The notes under the pieces: model-generated
Told to the model about the DNA's origin: nothing
Seen by the model: only the letters and a program-made list of their open reading frames with translations
Databases searched by the model: none
Source of the DNA: Hemicordylus capensis
Lineage: Eukaryota; Chordata; Lepidosauria; Squamata; Cordylidae
Length of the DNA: 64,000 nt
Assembly: GCF_027244095.1 (NCBI RefSeq)
Contig: NC_069671.1
Coordinates: 3,596,001 to 3,660,000 of the forward strand
Direction of reading: 5' to 3'
In this document: positions 1 to 8,300 of the stretch, one piece after another
How positions within the stretch are numbered: position 1 is the first letter of the stretch
Layout: the number at the start of each line of letters is the position of its first letter
Translations under genes and position numbers: made by a program

Positions 1-98
1 TCAGGGCAGGATACGCAAGGATACACACCATGACTTCCCCAGCAGTTTAGGCAACTGTACCAGAACATTGCCGCGATTGCGCTCAACGCATTTCTCAC

Positions 99-191
99 CA
101 GGTCCAGGTCTTCTTTGGGTACAGTGTCCAGCTTTGCGATTTTCCCTTGGAACTTCTTGGACAGGAAGGACAGCACTTCTCGGTCACAGCC
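99..191 (-). CDS. POLE: POLE coding exon 5 (last in window)
   Basis: Thirty-one codons starting [20 protein letters not shown] and ending [11 protein letters not shown], with acceptor CTCTAG and donor GTGAGA. Human has [20 protein letters not shown] here, followed by [11 protein letters not shown]. The next exon (human PNHLVGLKRNY) is not in the 98 bases left before the window edge. Confidence 0.96.
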
Positions 192-3100
192 CTAGAGAGA
201 CAACCATGCAGAGGGGCTGAGCCCAGGGTTCTCGACCTCCAACTCCCGGGTTGGACTACAATTCCCAAGGCCACTGCCACTGCGGAGGATGCTGCTGGGG
301 CCCATCAACACTGGGGGACCAAAGATGGAGAACCCTGGGCTAAGCAGTGCTCCCACCCCCAGCTGTTTCCATGCTTTCCATTCTTGGGAAACAGCTTCTA
401 ACTTGATGCGTACAGAGCAGGCATCCACAAATCCACTTGCCTGCTCGCCAGCATGCATGCACCCATCTAGCTAGTTGAGTCTACACTGACTGACAGTTGC
501 AGAGACCCGAGACCAAATGAGTCTGGAGACTTGTGGGGCATGGGCCGGAATGTTTGTACCCACCTTTTGGGTTGCAATGTAGAAGTACGGCCGATATGGC
601 AAGGCCACCTAGGAAAGAGGACAGACCGTAAGTCTCACGCAATCTGACACTACAGCAGAAGAAAGAAAATGAGTCCCCCCCTAAGGGAAAGCGGACATGC
701 CCACTAAGTATTTAGAAATAGCCATCACCACAGGGTCCTGTTAAAATATTGGGGTGGGGGTTCACTGCCTCTCATATCAGTTAAAAAGGGAGATATGAAA
801 ATGTCTCATCTCATAAGGACATAAGAAAATGCCCAGCTGGGTCAGGCTGAAGGCCTATCTGCTCCAGCACCCTGCTTCATGCAGGGGTCAGCCAGGTGCA
901 TCTGAGAAGCCCACCAGCAGGAAAAAGAGAACAATGGCCCCTCCTGTTGACGTTCCCCAGCGTTTGGTTTTCAGCGACAAGCCCATTTTGATCCCAATGA
1001 AAATATTTAGCTCTCCTGGCTAGCAGCCGTTGGTAGCCCTATCTTCCAGGAATATAATCCCCTTTTAAAACCATCTCGTTTGGTGGTCATCACCACATCT
1101 GGCAGCAGCCAATTCCATACTGTGACTACACATTGTGTAAACAACAAATATTTGTATAAAATATTTACACGTTGCATAAAGAAACACTCCCTTTTGTCCG
1201 GCCCACCCTACAGTAGGAAACACTCTCTGATCTCAGGGAAACTTGGAAAGTATCCGTGTTCTCTAATTTTTTTTCATCTGTGTGCAGAATGAGTTTTGCT
1301 CTGGGCAGAAGTATTAAGGCAGTGCAGCAGCGCACCTACATTCAGAATGGGGCCTTCGTGATTCAAGCTGAGCAGGATCTAAAATGAACTGAACGCACAT
1401 CAAAAAAAATGTGTGCACACATGCGCATACGCCTTAGAGGGAACACTAGAAGATATCCTTATTCAGACTGCAAGGCTCCCATCTTTCCCCACTGCTTTCA
1501 CCCCAGATTTGCAGCAGGTTCTTTAAGCCTACCCTGACCCATTCCACATCTCCTAGGGAATGCGCTCACCTTAAACCGGCTTCCATCCTCTTGAATGAAG
1601 TAATAATCCACAGCACTGACCAAGCGTTTATCCTCATCCAAAATCTCAGTCTAAAACAACAGATAATACCACTGAAGTCAAATAAACTCAAAGCATTCTG
1701 TAAACCACCTAGAGATGTCGGTAGCAGGTGGTATACAAATTTATTAAATAAACCCTGAATCACTGAATGTTTATTTCTTTCTTTTTTAAAGCACTGAAGG
1801 CTACCTTCTGTGGAATAGACGTTCCAGGCAATGGACGGTGATTTTCAGACTAACATCAAATGGTGTCTTGACTAAAAGCAGATAAAGGCAGACTGGGAAC
1901 TTGAGTGTCAAGGTGTGTATTGTGATGTCATAAGAGACCTTGTAAACAGGCCTGGGTGAGGAAGTGTTGGCTTAGTTATGAGCCAACATTGATCAAAATG
2001 ATCATTCATTCATTCGATTCCTATACCGCCCTTCCAAAAATGGCTCAGAGAAATAACAAATAAATAAAGATGGATCCCTGTCCCCAAAGGGCTCACAATC
2101 TAAGAAACATCAGATAGACACCAGCAACAGTCACTGGTGGTACTGTGCTGGGAGTGGAGAAGGCCAGTTACTCTCCCCCTGCTAAATAAAGAGAATCACC
2201 ATGTTAAAAGGTGCCTCTTTGCCAAGTTAGGAGGGGCAGGATCAAAAATTGGATCATTTCTGATCCAATCAGAAATCTTGGATCAGCCAGACAAACTATT
2301 TTACTCAACAAGCTATGTTGGTATATTGCGCATCAAGACTTTTTTCACTTGTCGGGCATCATTTTTCACTTATCACAGACTAGCAGACTAGTGGATTTCT
2401 GCAGCCCTGGGCATGGACAAGTGTTGAATCTGATTTGGTAGTTTTCCAACTGGGACTACCAGGGATGTCCCTGGGGAGTGCAGGGATCAGGACAAATGGG
2501 GCGTGGGTGGTGAGAAAGGCGAAGCTGTGGTAGTTCAGGGATTGCCCTACTATGCTGGGGATAAAACAACGGCACTTGGGGTATTGCCCCAATTCCCCCT
2601 CCCAAAAGGACTGGGCTGGGGATCCAATAGGGTGCCAGAGGGGGAAGAAAAGGCAGAAAAAAACCTAACCCTCGCTTTGAAAAGGTCACTTTCTGTCTCC
2701 ACCCTAGACAACAGCAAAGAACATTCCCTCTCCATATTAAACCTTCAAAGAAGCCATACTAAAATGCTCCTAACATCCAGCTGTTCTCCCACCACTCTCA
2801 GTGCATAAACACAACTCCCCCTGCCTCCCTTGACAACTACAGGAAACAACTCATTTTGATAGACTCAGAAAAACACTCTGCTTGGGTTAAATATTCGTTG
2901 TTGTAACGTTGACAAACGAAACTAAACTGTATATATTTTATAATATTTGTATTATGCTGTTCAACCATAACGTTTCTCAAAGTGGTTCAACAGTAGTAAC
3001 AACATCAGATTTCTAAACAAATGATCTCGTCCAGCTGCTGTAGATGGTATCAAACAATGGAAGCAGTTGATCTCCATGGTCCTCTTTACAATGACCCTTT

Positions 3101-4502
3101 GACGGCTACCTGAGCTGTTCTGAGAGATGCCATCAACCAGAAGGAACGCTGGAGATTCCTACCGGGTGCATGTTGATCAGCCAGCCCGTTCTCTCTCCCG
3201 GCTCCTTCACCCTCTCAAATCCAAACTGTCCATCAATTTTGTCCATCCACTGGCTGCGCTCCAAGCGGCGGAGGGCAGAGAGGGAGGCGCCGTCATCCCT
3301 GGGGCGAGAGAACAGAAGAAATGTCAGCACGCACTGCCTACTTGGGAAGAAGCCCCAGCCTCCCACAAGGTGGACCTCCATCTTGCTTGGATGCAGCCTC
3401 AGTTTGTTTCTCTAGGCCGACCACACGCAGAATGCATAACGCCACTCTCAGTGTCCCTATTGCTCTGTATTAGAAGCTATATAAGTAAACTAAGAACATC
3501 AGAAGCTGCCTTGCACTGAGTCAGACCCCTGGTCCATCTAACTCAGTATTCTCTAGATCAGAGATTCTCAAGGTTGGGTCCCCAGATGTTATTGGACCAA
3601 CTCCCACAATCCCAACCAAAGGCCACTGGGGCTGGGGATTATGGGAGTTGAAGTCCAAAAACATCCAGGGACCCAACGTTGAGAACCCCTGCTCTAGATC
3701 ATGTATTCGCAATGTTGGGTCCCCGGATGTTATTGGACTTCCACAATCCTCAACCAAAGGTCATTGGGGCTGGGGATTATGGGAGTTGAAGTCCAATAAC
3801 ATCTGGGGGCCCAACGTTGAGAACCCCTGTCCTAGACGCACCTGCAGCAGCCCAGCAGGACTTCAGGTTGGGATCTGTCCCAGCCCTAACCGGCGATACT
3901 GAAGGGTGACTCTGGAACCTTCGGCATTCAAAGTATGCTCTTCGACTGAGCGACCATCCTTCCTCGTTGCATTAAGCAATGACATCCCTTCAGGAAAAGG
4001 GAGCTTTAAAAAGGTTTGGCTTACTGGGTGGTTTGGGATTTAATATGAAATGTGACAACAGCACACGTCTGACCACACTGACTATAGAGAAATAAATGAC
4101 AGGGCATGCCAGCTGGGAGAGACCCCTGCCAGTCAGTCCACACAGGGCTGAGCTGGAGGGAGCAAAGCTCGGGGGCAGAGCATCTGCTTGCAAGCAGGAG
4201 GTCCCAAGTTCAAGCCCCGGCAGCCTCTCCAAGCAGGGCTGGGAGAGAGACCCCTGCCAGAAACCTTGGAGAGCTGCTGCCAGTCAGAGTAGACAATCCT
4301 GAGCGTGAGAGGCCAAAGGTCCGACTCGGTAGGTGGCAGCTTCCTAGGAGAGCTCTGCCCATGCTGGGGGCACTTCTTTCCTGGTGCTATGGGGTCTTGC
4401 TTACCTGGGCGCGGCTTCCCCCTCAGCGTCCCCCGCGGAGGTCTCCGGAGCCCACCGACGCCAAGCGCTGCCGCGACCGCGGCCAACCCTCTTCGCAGCC
4501 AT
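99..4502 (-). CDS. POLE: DNA polymerase epsilon catalytic subunit, 5' part (coding exons 1-5)
   Basis: POLE is the leading-strand replicative polymerase with proofreading exonuclease, acting in the nucleus. Five exons on the minus strand (4405-4502, 3163-3298, 1570-1650, 564-608, 99-191) join in phase to give 151 codons. The peptide carries [53 protein letters not shown] and [12 protein letters not shown], which match human POLE residues of about 30-145 closely and in order. All junctions have GT donors and AG acceptors. This is only the N-terminal domain: the exonuclease and polymerase motifs lie beyond base 1. The first exon codes about 33 residues where human has about 21, so the extreme N-terminus is longer and less certain. 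The gene is divergent from PXMP2, with 692 bp between the two start codons, and the shared promoter has E2F-like and CCAAT sites, fitting S-phase expression. Identity is from recalled family sequence, not a search. Confidence 0.97.
223..337. mobile_element. Palindromic hAT MITE (family A), POLE intron 4
   Basis: Ends CAGGGTTCTCGACC and GAGAACCCTG pair as terminal inverted repeats. An 8-bp duplication GGCT(G/A)AGC flanks it at 215-222 and 338-345. It contains the family hallmark of actacaa-ttcccaag wording. Confidence 0.75.
564..608 (-). CDS. POLE: POLE coding exon 4 (45-bp exon)
   Basis: Fifteen codons, [15 protein letters not shown], between acceptor CCTAG and donor GTGGGTAC; phase 0 at both ends. 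It matches human VALPYKPYFYIATRK with two conservative changes. It is too short to stand out as an ORF and was found from protein order and splice sites. Confidence 0.95.
815..1200 (-). mobile_element. Old CR1-type LINE fragment, POLE intron 3
   Basis: The minus strand reads [20 protein letters not shown], the degenerate equivalent of the LINE C-terminal motif N-LPQDVV-L-GFK seen better at 10084-10960. It is heavily diverged, hence old. Confidence 0.55.
1570..1650 (-). CDS. POLE: POLE coding exon 3
   Basis: Eighty-one bases, 27 codons, encoding [14 protein letters not shown] followed by [13 protein letters not shown], nearly identical to human. Acceptor TTTTAG, donor GTGAGC; phase 0 at both ends. 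Confidence 0.96.
1690..1770 (+). mobile_element. LINE 3'-end remnant (L2/CR1-like tail)
   Basis: TGTAAACCACCTAGAGATG and GGTGGTATACAAATTTATTA, followed by AAATAAA, form the usual 3' end of an L2-like LINE in reptiles. Confidence 0.45.
2000..2245 (-). repeat. L2-like LINE 3'-end repeat (R1), minus strand
   Basis: CTATACCGCCCTTCCAAAAA, CCCCAAAGGGCTCACAATCT and ACACCAGCAACAG recur at 13110-13400, 29520-29790 and 33300-33540, and in plus orientation at 62010-62190. The tail in plus sense ends GGGCGGTATAGAAATTGAAT with AT-rich repeats, as in LINE 3' ends. Confidence 0.6.
2246..3162. other. POLE intron 2, remainder
   Basis: No repeat or exon recognised. The minus strand has several open frames without family resemblance. 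Confidence 0.4.
3163..3298 (-). CDS. POLE: POLE coding exon 2
   Basis: One hundred and thirty-six bases: one base completing the split arginine, then 45 codons beginning [17 protein letters not shown] and ending GWLINMHP. The acceptor is a pyrimidine tract ending CCCCAG and the donor is GTAGGAAT. This is the most strongly conserved block of POLE in the window. The SSV of human (ATSSVSAL) is shortened to ASLSAL. Confidence 0.97.
3559..3691. mobile_element. hAT MITE family A, tandem copy 1
   Basis: From CAGAGATTCTCAAGG to GAGAACCCCTG, flanked by CTCTAGAT at 3551-3558 and 3692-3699, a perfect 8-bp duplication of the hAT type. Internally palindromic around CATTGGTT-like wording. Confidence 0.85.
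3700..3829. mobile_element. hAT MITE family A, tandem copy 2
   Basis: Starts right after the shared CTCTAGAT and ends GAGAACCCCTG, followed by TCCTAGAC at 3830-3837, a degraded version of the same duplication. Confidence 0.8.
4092..4350 (+). mobile_element. tRNA-derived SINE, POLE intron 1
   Basis: GGGCAGAGCATCTGCTTGCA (A-box region) and GGTCCCAAGTTCAAGCCCC (B box) are followed by the usual body GGAGAGCTGCTGCCAGTCAG and end GGCAGCTTCCTA. A partial body copy at 4092-4140 precedes it. The SINE ends about 50 bp from the exon 1 donor. Confidence 0.7.
4405..4502 (-). CDS. POLE: POLE coding exon 1
   Basis: Ninety-eight coding bases from an ATG at 4502-4500 to a GTAAGC donor at 4404. The exon encodes [10 protein letters not shown] through [10 protein letters not shown] and ends with the AG of a split arginine codon completed by exon 2. 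The ATG has A at -3 and G at +4, a strong start context. The frame is open upstream to about 4976, with another methionine 30 codons earlier. That one is disfavoured because the E2F and BANP-type sites lie in between and human POLE has a short basic N-terminus ending in a similar DGEASR. The sequence is basic and low in complexity, as expected here. Confidence 0.85.
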
Positions 4503-4528
4503 CCTTTCCCCTGGGCTCTCTCTCCGAG

Positions 4529-4538
4529 TTTGGCGCGC
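4529..4538. promoter_or_regulatory. E2F-like site
   Basis: TTTGGCGCGC matches the E2F consensus TTTSSCGC. It lies 27 bp upstream of the POLE start codon. Many replication genes are E2F targets, so it fits POLE better than PXMP2. Confidence 0.65.
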
Positions 4539-4547
4539 TGAACGAAA

Positions 4548-4557
4548 TCTCGCGAGA
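4548..4557. promoter_or_regulatory. TCTCGCGAGA palindrome (BANP-type CpG-island promoter element)
   Basis: A perfect 10-bp palindrome, the known motif bound by BANP (and reported for ZBTB33/Kaiso) that activates essential CpG-island promoters when unmethylated. It sits 10 bp beyond the E2F-like site on the POLE side. Confidence 0.7.
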
Positions 4558-4841
4558 GCAAGCCAAGACCCAACCTCCGCATCTACCATTCGCCAATCAT
4601 AGCTTGAGCTCTGGGGCCGCCCTCCAGCCGAGGCCAATGGGAGAGAGGGTTCTCGCCCCTTCGGATGCTCGCGGCCTCCCCCTTGGGGGCGTTCCTGATC
4701 TTCGGCTCTCCGCCCTCCACTCAGCCGGCTAGCCAACCACTCCTTTCCCCCCCACTCCCCGCCTACCACCCTCTTTACTCTCCCCTGTGATTGGCTGATA
4801 GGCGTTCTCTTGGCGGTGATCGACCCCTCCCCCGCCTTCTG

Positions 4842-4956
4842 GGAGCTCCCACCAACCACAACGATTCGTCTCGAACAACCCCGCCTCCCAACCAATGAGG
4901 AGCTCCCACCCATCACGTCGAGGCGTCCGGAAAAAACCCCGCCTCGCAACCAATGG
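4842..4956. repeat. Tandem 57-58 bp promoter module, two copies
   Basis: GGAGCTCCCACC begins at 4842 and again at 4899. Each copy then has a divergent CpG-containing segment, a GC box CCCCGCCTC (4879-4887 and 4937-4945) and ACCAATG (from 4891 and 4949). The constant offset of about 58 bp shows a local duplication that doubled a GC-box/CCAAT pair. Confidence 0.75.
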
Positions 4957-5007
4957 GAGGAAAGCTGCGCGCCCACTCCATTCCGTCCCGCCCACGAAGA
5001 CCTTTAG

Positions 5008-5017
5008 CCCCGCCCCC
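5008..5017. promoter_or_regulatory. GC box (Sp1-type)
   Basis: CCCCGCCCCC, one of several GC boxes on the PXMP2 side of the promoter. Confidence 0.55.
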
Positions 5018-5156
5018 CTGCGTCCACTCGCCCCACTCGCTCTTGCTACATAGTATCAGCCTCCCTTTTCTTGATTGGCTGATACGGTGGGGAGGGGAGA
5101 GGCGGGCCTGGGAGGAGGAGGAGGACAAGGAGAAGAAGAGGTGAGGAGCTCGCTTG

Positions 5157-5167
5157 GCGCATGCGCA
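5157..5167. promoter_or_regulatory. NRF1-like site
   Basis: GCGCATGCGCA matches the NRF1 consensus YGCGCAYGCGCR over nearly its whole length. It is 27 bp upstream of the PXMP2 start codon, so it may lie at or just after the transcription start. Confidence 0.65.
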
Positions 5168-5194
5168 GTAGTCCCCTGGAGCTTCTCTTGGGCG

Positions 5195-5304
5195 ATGAGT
5201 CCGGTGCTGTCCAAGCCCGAATCGGGGCCTCTGCCCCAGAAGTTGCTCGTGCGCTACCTGCTCCTGCTGCGCCTCTACCCGGTGCTCACCAAAGCCGTGT
5301 CCAG
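5195..5304 (+). CDS. PXMP2: PXMP2 coding exon 1
   Basis: Encodes the first 36 residues and the first two bases (AG) of a serine codon. RYLLLLRLYPVLTKA matches human QYLLFLRLYPVLTKA. The donor GTGTGTGTGC is the weakest of the gene. Confidence 0.95.
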
Positions 5305-8300
5305 GTGTGTGTGCATCTCGAGGGATACGTGTGCATGCACGCTTACGCGCGAGTAAGGCTCCCCGGACGCCTCGGGGCTTGCTTACTCCCGAGTAAACAT
5401 GCTCAGGGCTCGGGCTTCCCGCAGGACTGGGATCCGCGGTTGCATTTGCTGCGGGGCCAGCCCGATTGAACTTGTTGGAGGGGGGTTTCCTCTTGAGTAA
5501 AACAGGCCGGGGATCGGGCCCCGTAAGGGCTGCGATCCGCGGCTGCCGTTCCTTGGGTGTAAGCCACCCCTCTCACCCCCCGTGGAAGCCCAGCAGCCTG
5601 GGGGAGTGGGTTTCGGGGCTGCGAATTCAGACGCGCTGCTCGCGAGTAAAAGAAACCGCCGAGGTCAGTGGGGCTTCCTTTAGAGTAAGTCGCGTTGAGT
5701 AAATGCGCTGCTCTCGATGGACTCCTAACGCTGTGATCCATCTTTGGCTTGGTTGCTCCGCGAATCGGGTCCCCCTTGGCAGCGTTTACTGCTGAGTAAA
5801 CGTCCTCGGGAGGATCGGGCTGCAGGTCTGTCCTTCCAAACTGCATTTATTAGGGAGCAGCGGTCCTCTGAGTGTTTGTCCGTCTCTGTGTGTGTGTGTG
5901 GTGTGTGTGTGGTGTGTGTATACACACACACATATACACAGACAGCCTTGCACAATGCATCTCAAGACGATTTGAAGCCCAGCTCCTTAAATTGCTCTTT
6001 TCAAGCTGAAACCGAAAGCCACAGAAGTAAAAGTGCCTTTATAATAATAAATCATAAAAGCAACTTTGTTAGGCTGCCCCATAACAAATTGTTCTGCTGG
6101 GTGGATCACAGCAGAGGTTTAAAGCATACAATAAAAACCCGCAACACATTAACACATTACAAGGGAGCAAGTCCTATTGAGTTGGGTTGGGATTCCTGCT
6201 TAGGGCTCTTTCGAAAGTCTGCCTTTGGTTTCAGTGTGCCTGAGGACGTTGGGAGGCTGGCCTGCACGCCAGCTGCCCTAGGTGCCCCCGACCAGTATAG
6301 GCCTCTGTGGGCGAACCCTCTGCAGCGATATTCATCCCCCTTCCCAGTGCCAATAAGGAAGATTTATTTGCTCACCGATGGTGGAGCCTCCATGTTCAGT
6401 GGCAGTCTGCCTCCAAACCCTGCTTGCTGCCTTCCACTCCTGCTCGAGGGCTTCCCAAAGGCACTGTGGGGGACAGGATGCCCGCCCTTTGACTAACTTT
6501 GTGTAACTACATGGAGCCTCCACCTTCCAACAGCAGTCTATCTCTGAATAGTGGCCACTAGGGAGAAATGACCAAGAAGGGCTTCTAGATTTGCACTCTG
6601 CTTGTGGGCTTTCCTGAGGCCGTCTGCTTGGCCACTGGAGGGAGCAGGAGACTGGCTTGGCCTGTGCTGACTGGGGGGGGGGGGGGCGGATCCAGCAGGG
6701 CCCATGCTGGTGTTTGCCAGGCAGTGGGCAGAAAGAAGGGACACTGGAGCGAAGCTACACCTTTGTGCCTCTGACTTGGCTGTGCATCCTCCTGAGCTGT
6801 TCAGCAAGCAGACACCTGTGATTGGGAAGGGCTGCCAGGTGCCACACCTGTATACATGGCCGGTTCCTGGGGTATGTGCCCATCTGATCTGAATCAGCTC
6901 CTCTGCTGTTGTCTTGGAGGCGATGGGGTGTGTGTGTGTGTGTGTGTGGCTTTGATCCGGCTGTGTTGCTTCACCGATGTGGCTCGGTGAGGGTAAAGCT
7001 CTGTGGGACCAAGTCGCTTACCTTCTTATAAGGAACTGAGATGAATTCATGGAGGACAGGGCTATTGGTGGCTACTAGTCCTGATGGCCATAGGCTGGCT
7101 CCAGGCTCAGAGGCAGGAGGCCTCCGGATCCCAGGTGCAGGGGAGCAACCGCAGGAGAGAGGGCATGCACAGACCTCTTGCCTGTGGGCTCCCCGGAGGC
7201 ATCTGGTGGGCCACTGTGGGAAACAGGATGCTGGACTAGATAGGTCTTGGGGGCCCTGATACAGCAGGGAAGTTCTTATGGATGTACTGAGCTTCCTCCT
7301 TCTGAACCGGCTGCTAAGTCTCATATTGCCTTGTGATGGCTGCCTTTCTTCTAGGAACATAGGAAGCTGCCTTCTACTGAGTCAGACCCTTGGTCCGTCT
7401 CACTCAGTATTGTCTTCACAGACTGGCAGCGGCTTCTCCAAGGTTGCAGGCAGGCGTCTCTCTCAGCCCTATCTTGGAGATGCTGCCCGGGATTGAACCT
7501 GGGCTCTTCTGCATGCAAGTAGGCAGGTGCTCTTCCCAAAGCGGCCCCATCCTCTAAGGGGAATATCTTACAGCACTCACATGTAGTCTCCCCTTGAAAT
7601 GCAAACCAGGGGAGACACCACTTAGCAAAGGGGACAATTTGTGCTCGCTACCACAAGGCCAGCTCTTCTCCCTAGGTAACCCTGCTGCCACCTTTCAGAT
7701 TTTTTGGCACGTCTGAACAGGAAACAACAACCAGGGATTCCCAGATGTTGTTGGACTACAACTCCCACCATCCCCTGCCACAATGGCCTTTGGCCCATGG
7801 GAGTTGTAGTCCATCAACATCTGGGACCCAAGGTTCGGGACCCCTGGTTTTGCTCTTGAGGTGTAGGCCTGAGAGTGTTTCCAAATGGCACTCCTCTGCA
7901 CAGGTGCTGATCCTGGGGTATTGATCCGTGCAGGAGTCAGGCGTTTTTATTATTACACAATTCCTTCCCTGGGGATAACCATCTGTTCATTTGCTGAAGA
8001 GTTTTGGTCTGTCTTTGTATTTAAGGAGTGGTGGCAACGGTGGGCAGTGAAAGCTAGTTTTCCAGGCAGGGTGGAGCTGAGAGATCCATCATCCTGTGAT
8101 TCCATTTCCACCCAGTTTCTCTGCCTTGATGGGAGTGGCTGGTTTGCTTGACTCTTCCCGCTTTGCGGCCGGATTCAGACGTTCTCTCTTCCTTTCTCCC
8201 CGCAGTGCTCTTCTGTCGGCCCTCGGGAGTCTTCTGTCGCAGATAACCGAGAAGAGCCCGAGAAAAGGAGAGCCGTCTAAACGTCTGGACCTGCGAGGGC

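Larger units (their letters stand above)
3494..3960 (-). mobile_element. tRNA-derived SINE split by two MITEs, POLE intron 1
   Basis: The 3' half (3494-3550, AGAAGCTGCC...ACTCAGTATT) and the tRNA-like half (3838-3960, with CTCTTCGACTGAGCGACCAT, the complement of a tRNA A-box region) belong to one SINE copy separated by the tandem MITEs at 3559-3829. Confidence 0.7.
4593..5078. promoter_or_regulatory. Cluster of six CCAAT boxes
   Basis: CCAAT reads on the plus strand at 4593-4597 (0-offset CCAATCA), 4634-4638, 4892-4896 and 4950-4954, and as ATTGG at 4790-4794 and 5074-5078. The two ATTGG boxes share the longer context ATTGGCTGATA. NF-Y is the usual binder; multiple spaced copies in both orientations suit a bidirectional promoter. 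Confidence 0.75.
4503..5194. promoter_or_regulatory. POLE/PXMP2 shared bidirectional CpG-island promoter
   Basis: 692 bp of GC-rich, CpG-rich sequence separates the two start codons. It contains six CCAAT/ATTGG boxes, several GC boxes, one TTTGGCGCGC, one TCTCGCGAGA and one GCGCATGCGCA, and no TATA box in either direction. Head-to-head CpG promoters with NF-Y, Sp1, E2F and NRF1 sites are typical of housekeeping and replication gene pairs. The untranslated exon parts of both genes must also lie here. Transcription start sites cannot be placed from sequence alone. High CpG density continues into PXMP2 intron 1 to about 5850. Confidence 0.9.

Noticed and set aside
4106-4976. 208-codon plus-strand and 191-codon minus-strand open frames across the promoter
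   Set aside because: The CpG island has few stop codons. Only the last 33 codons of the minus-strand frame are explained (POLE exon 1).
5075-5194. PXMP2 start at the in-frame ATG at 5075
   Set aside because: It overlaps a CCAAT box, would add 40 residues with a glycine/glutamate run absent from human PXMP2, and the start at 5195 gives the family length.
5744-6496. 250-codon plus-strand frame in PXMP2 intron 1
   Set aside because: No recognisable motif, contains a Cys/Val microsatellite translation, and lies in an intron between two certain exons.
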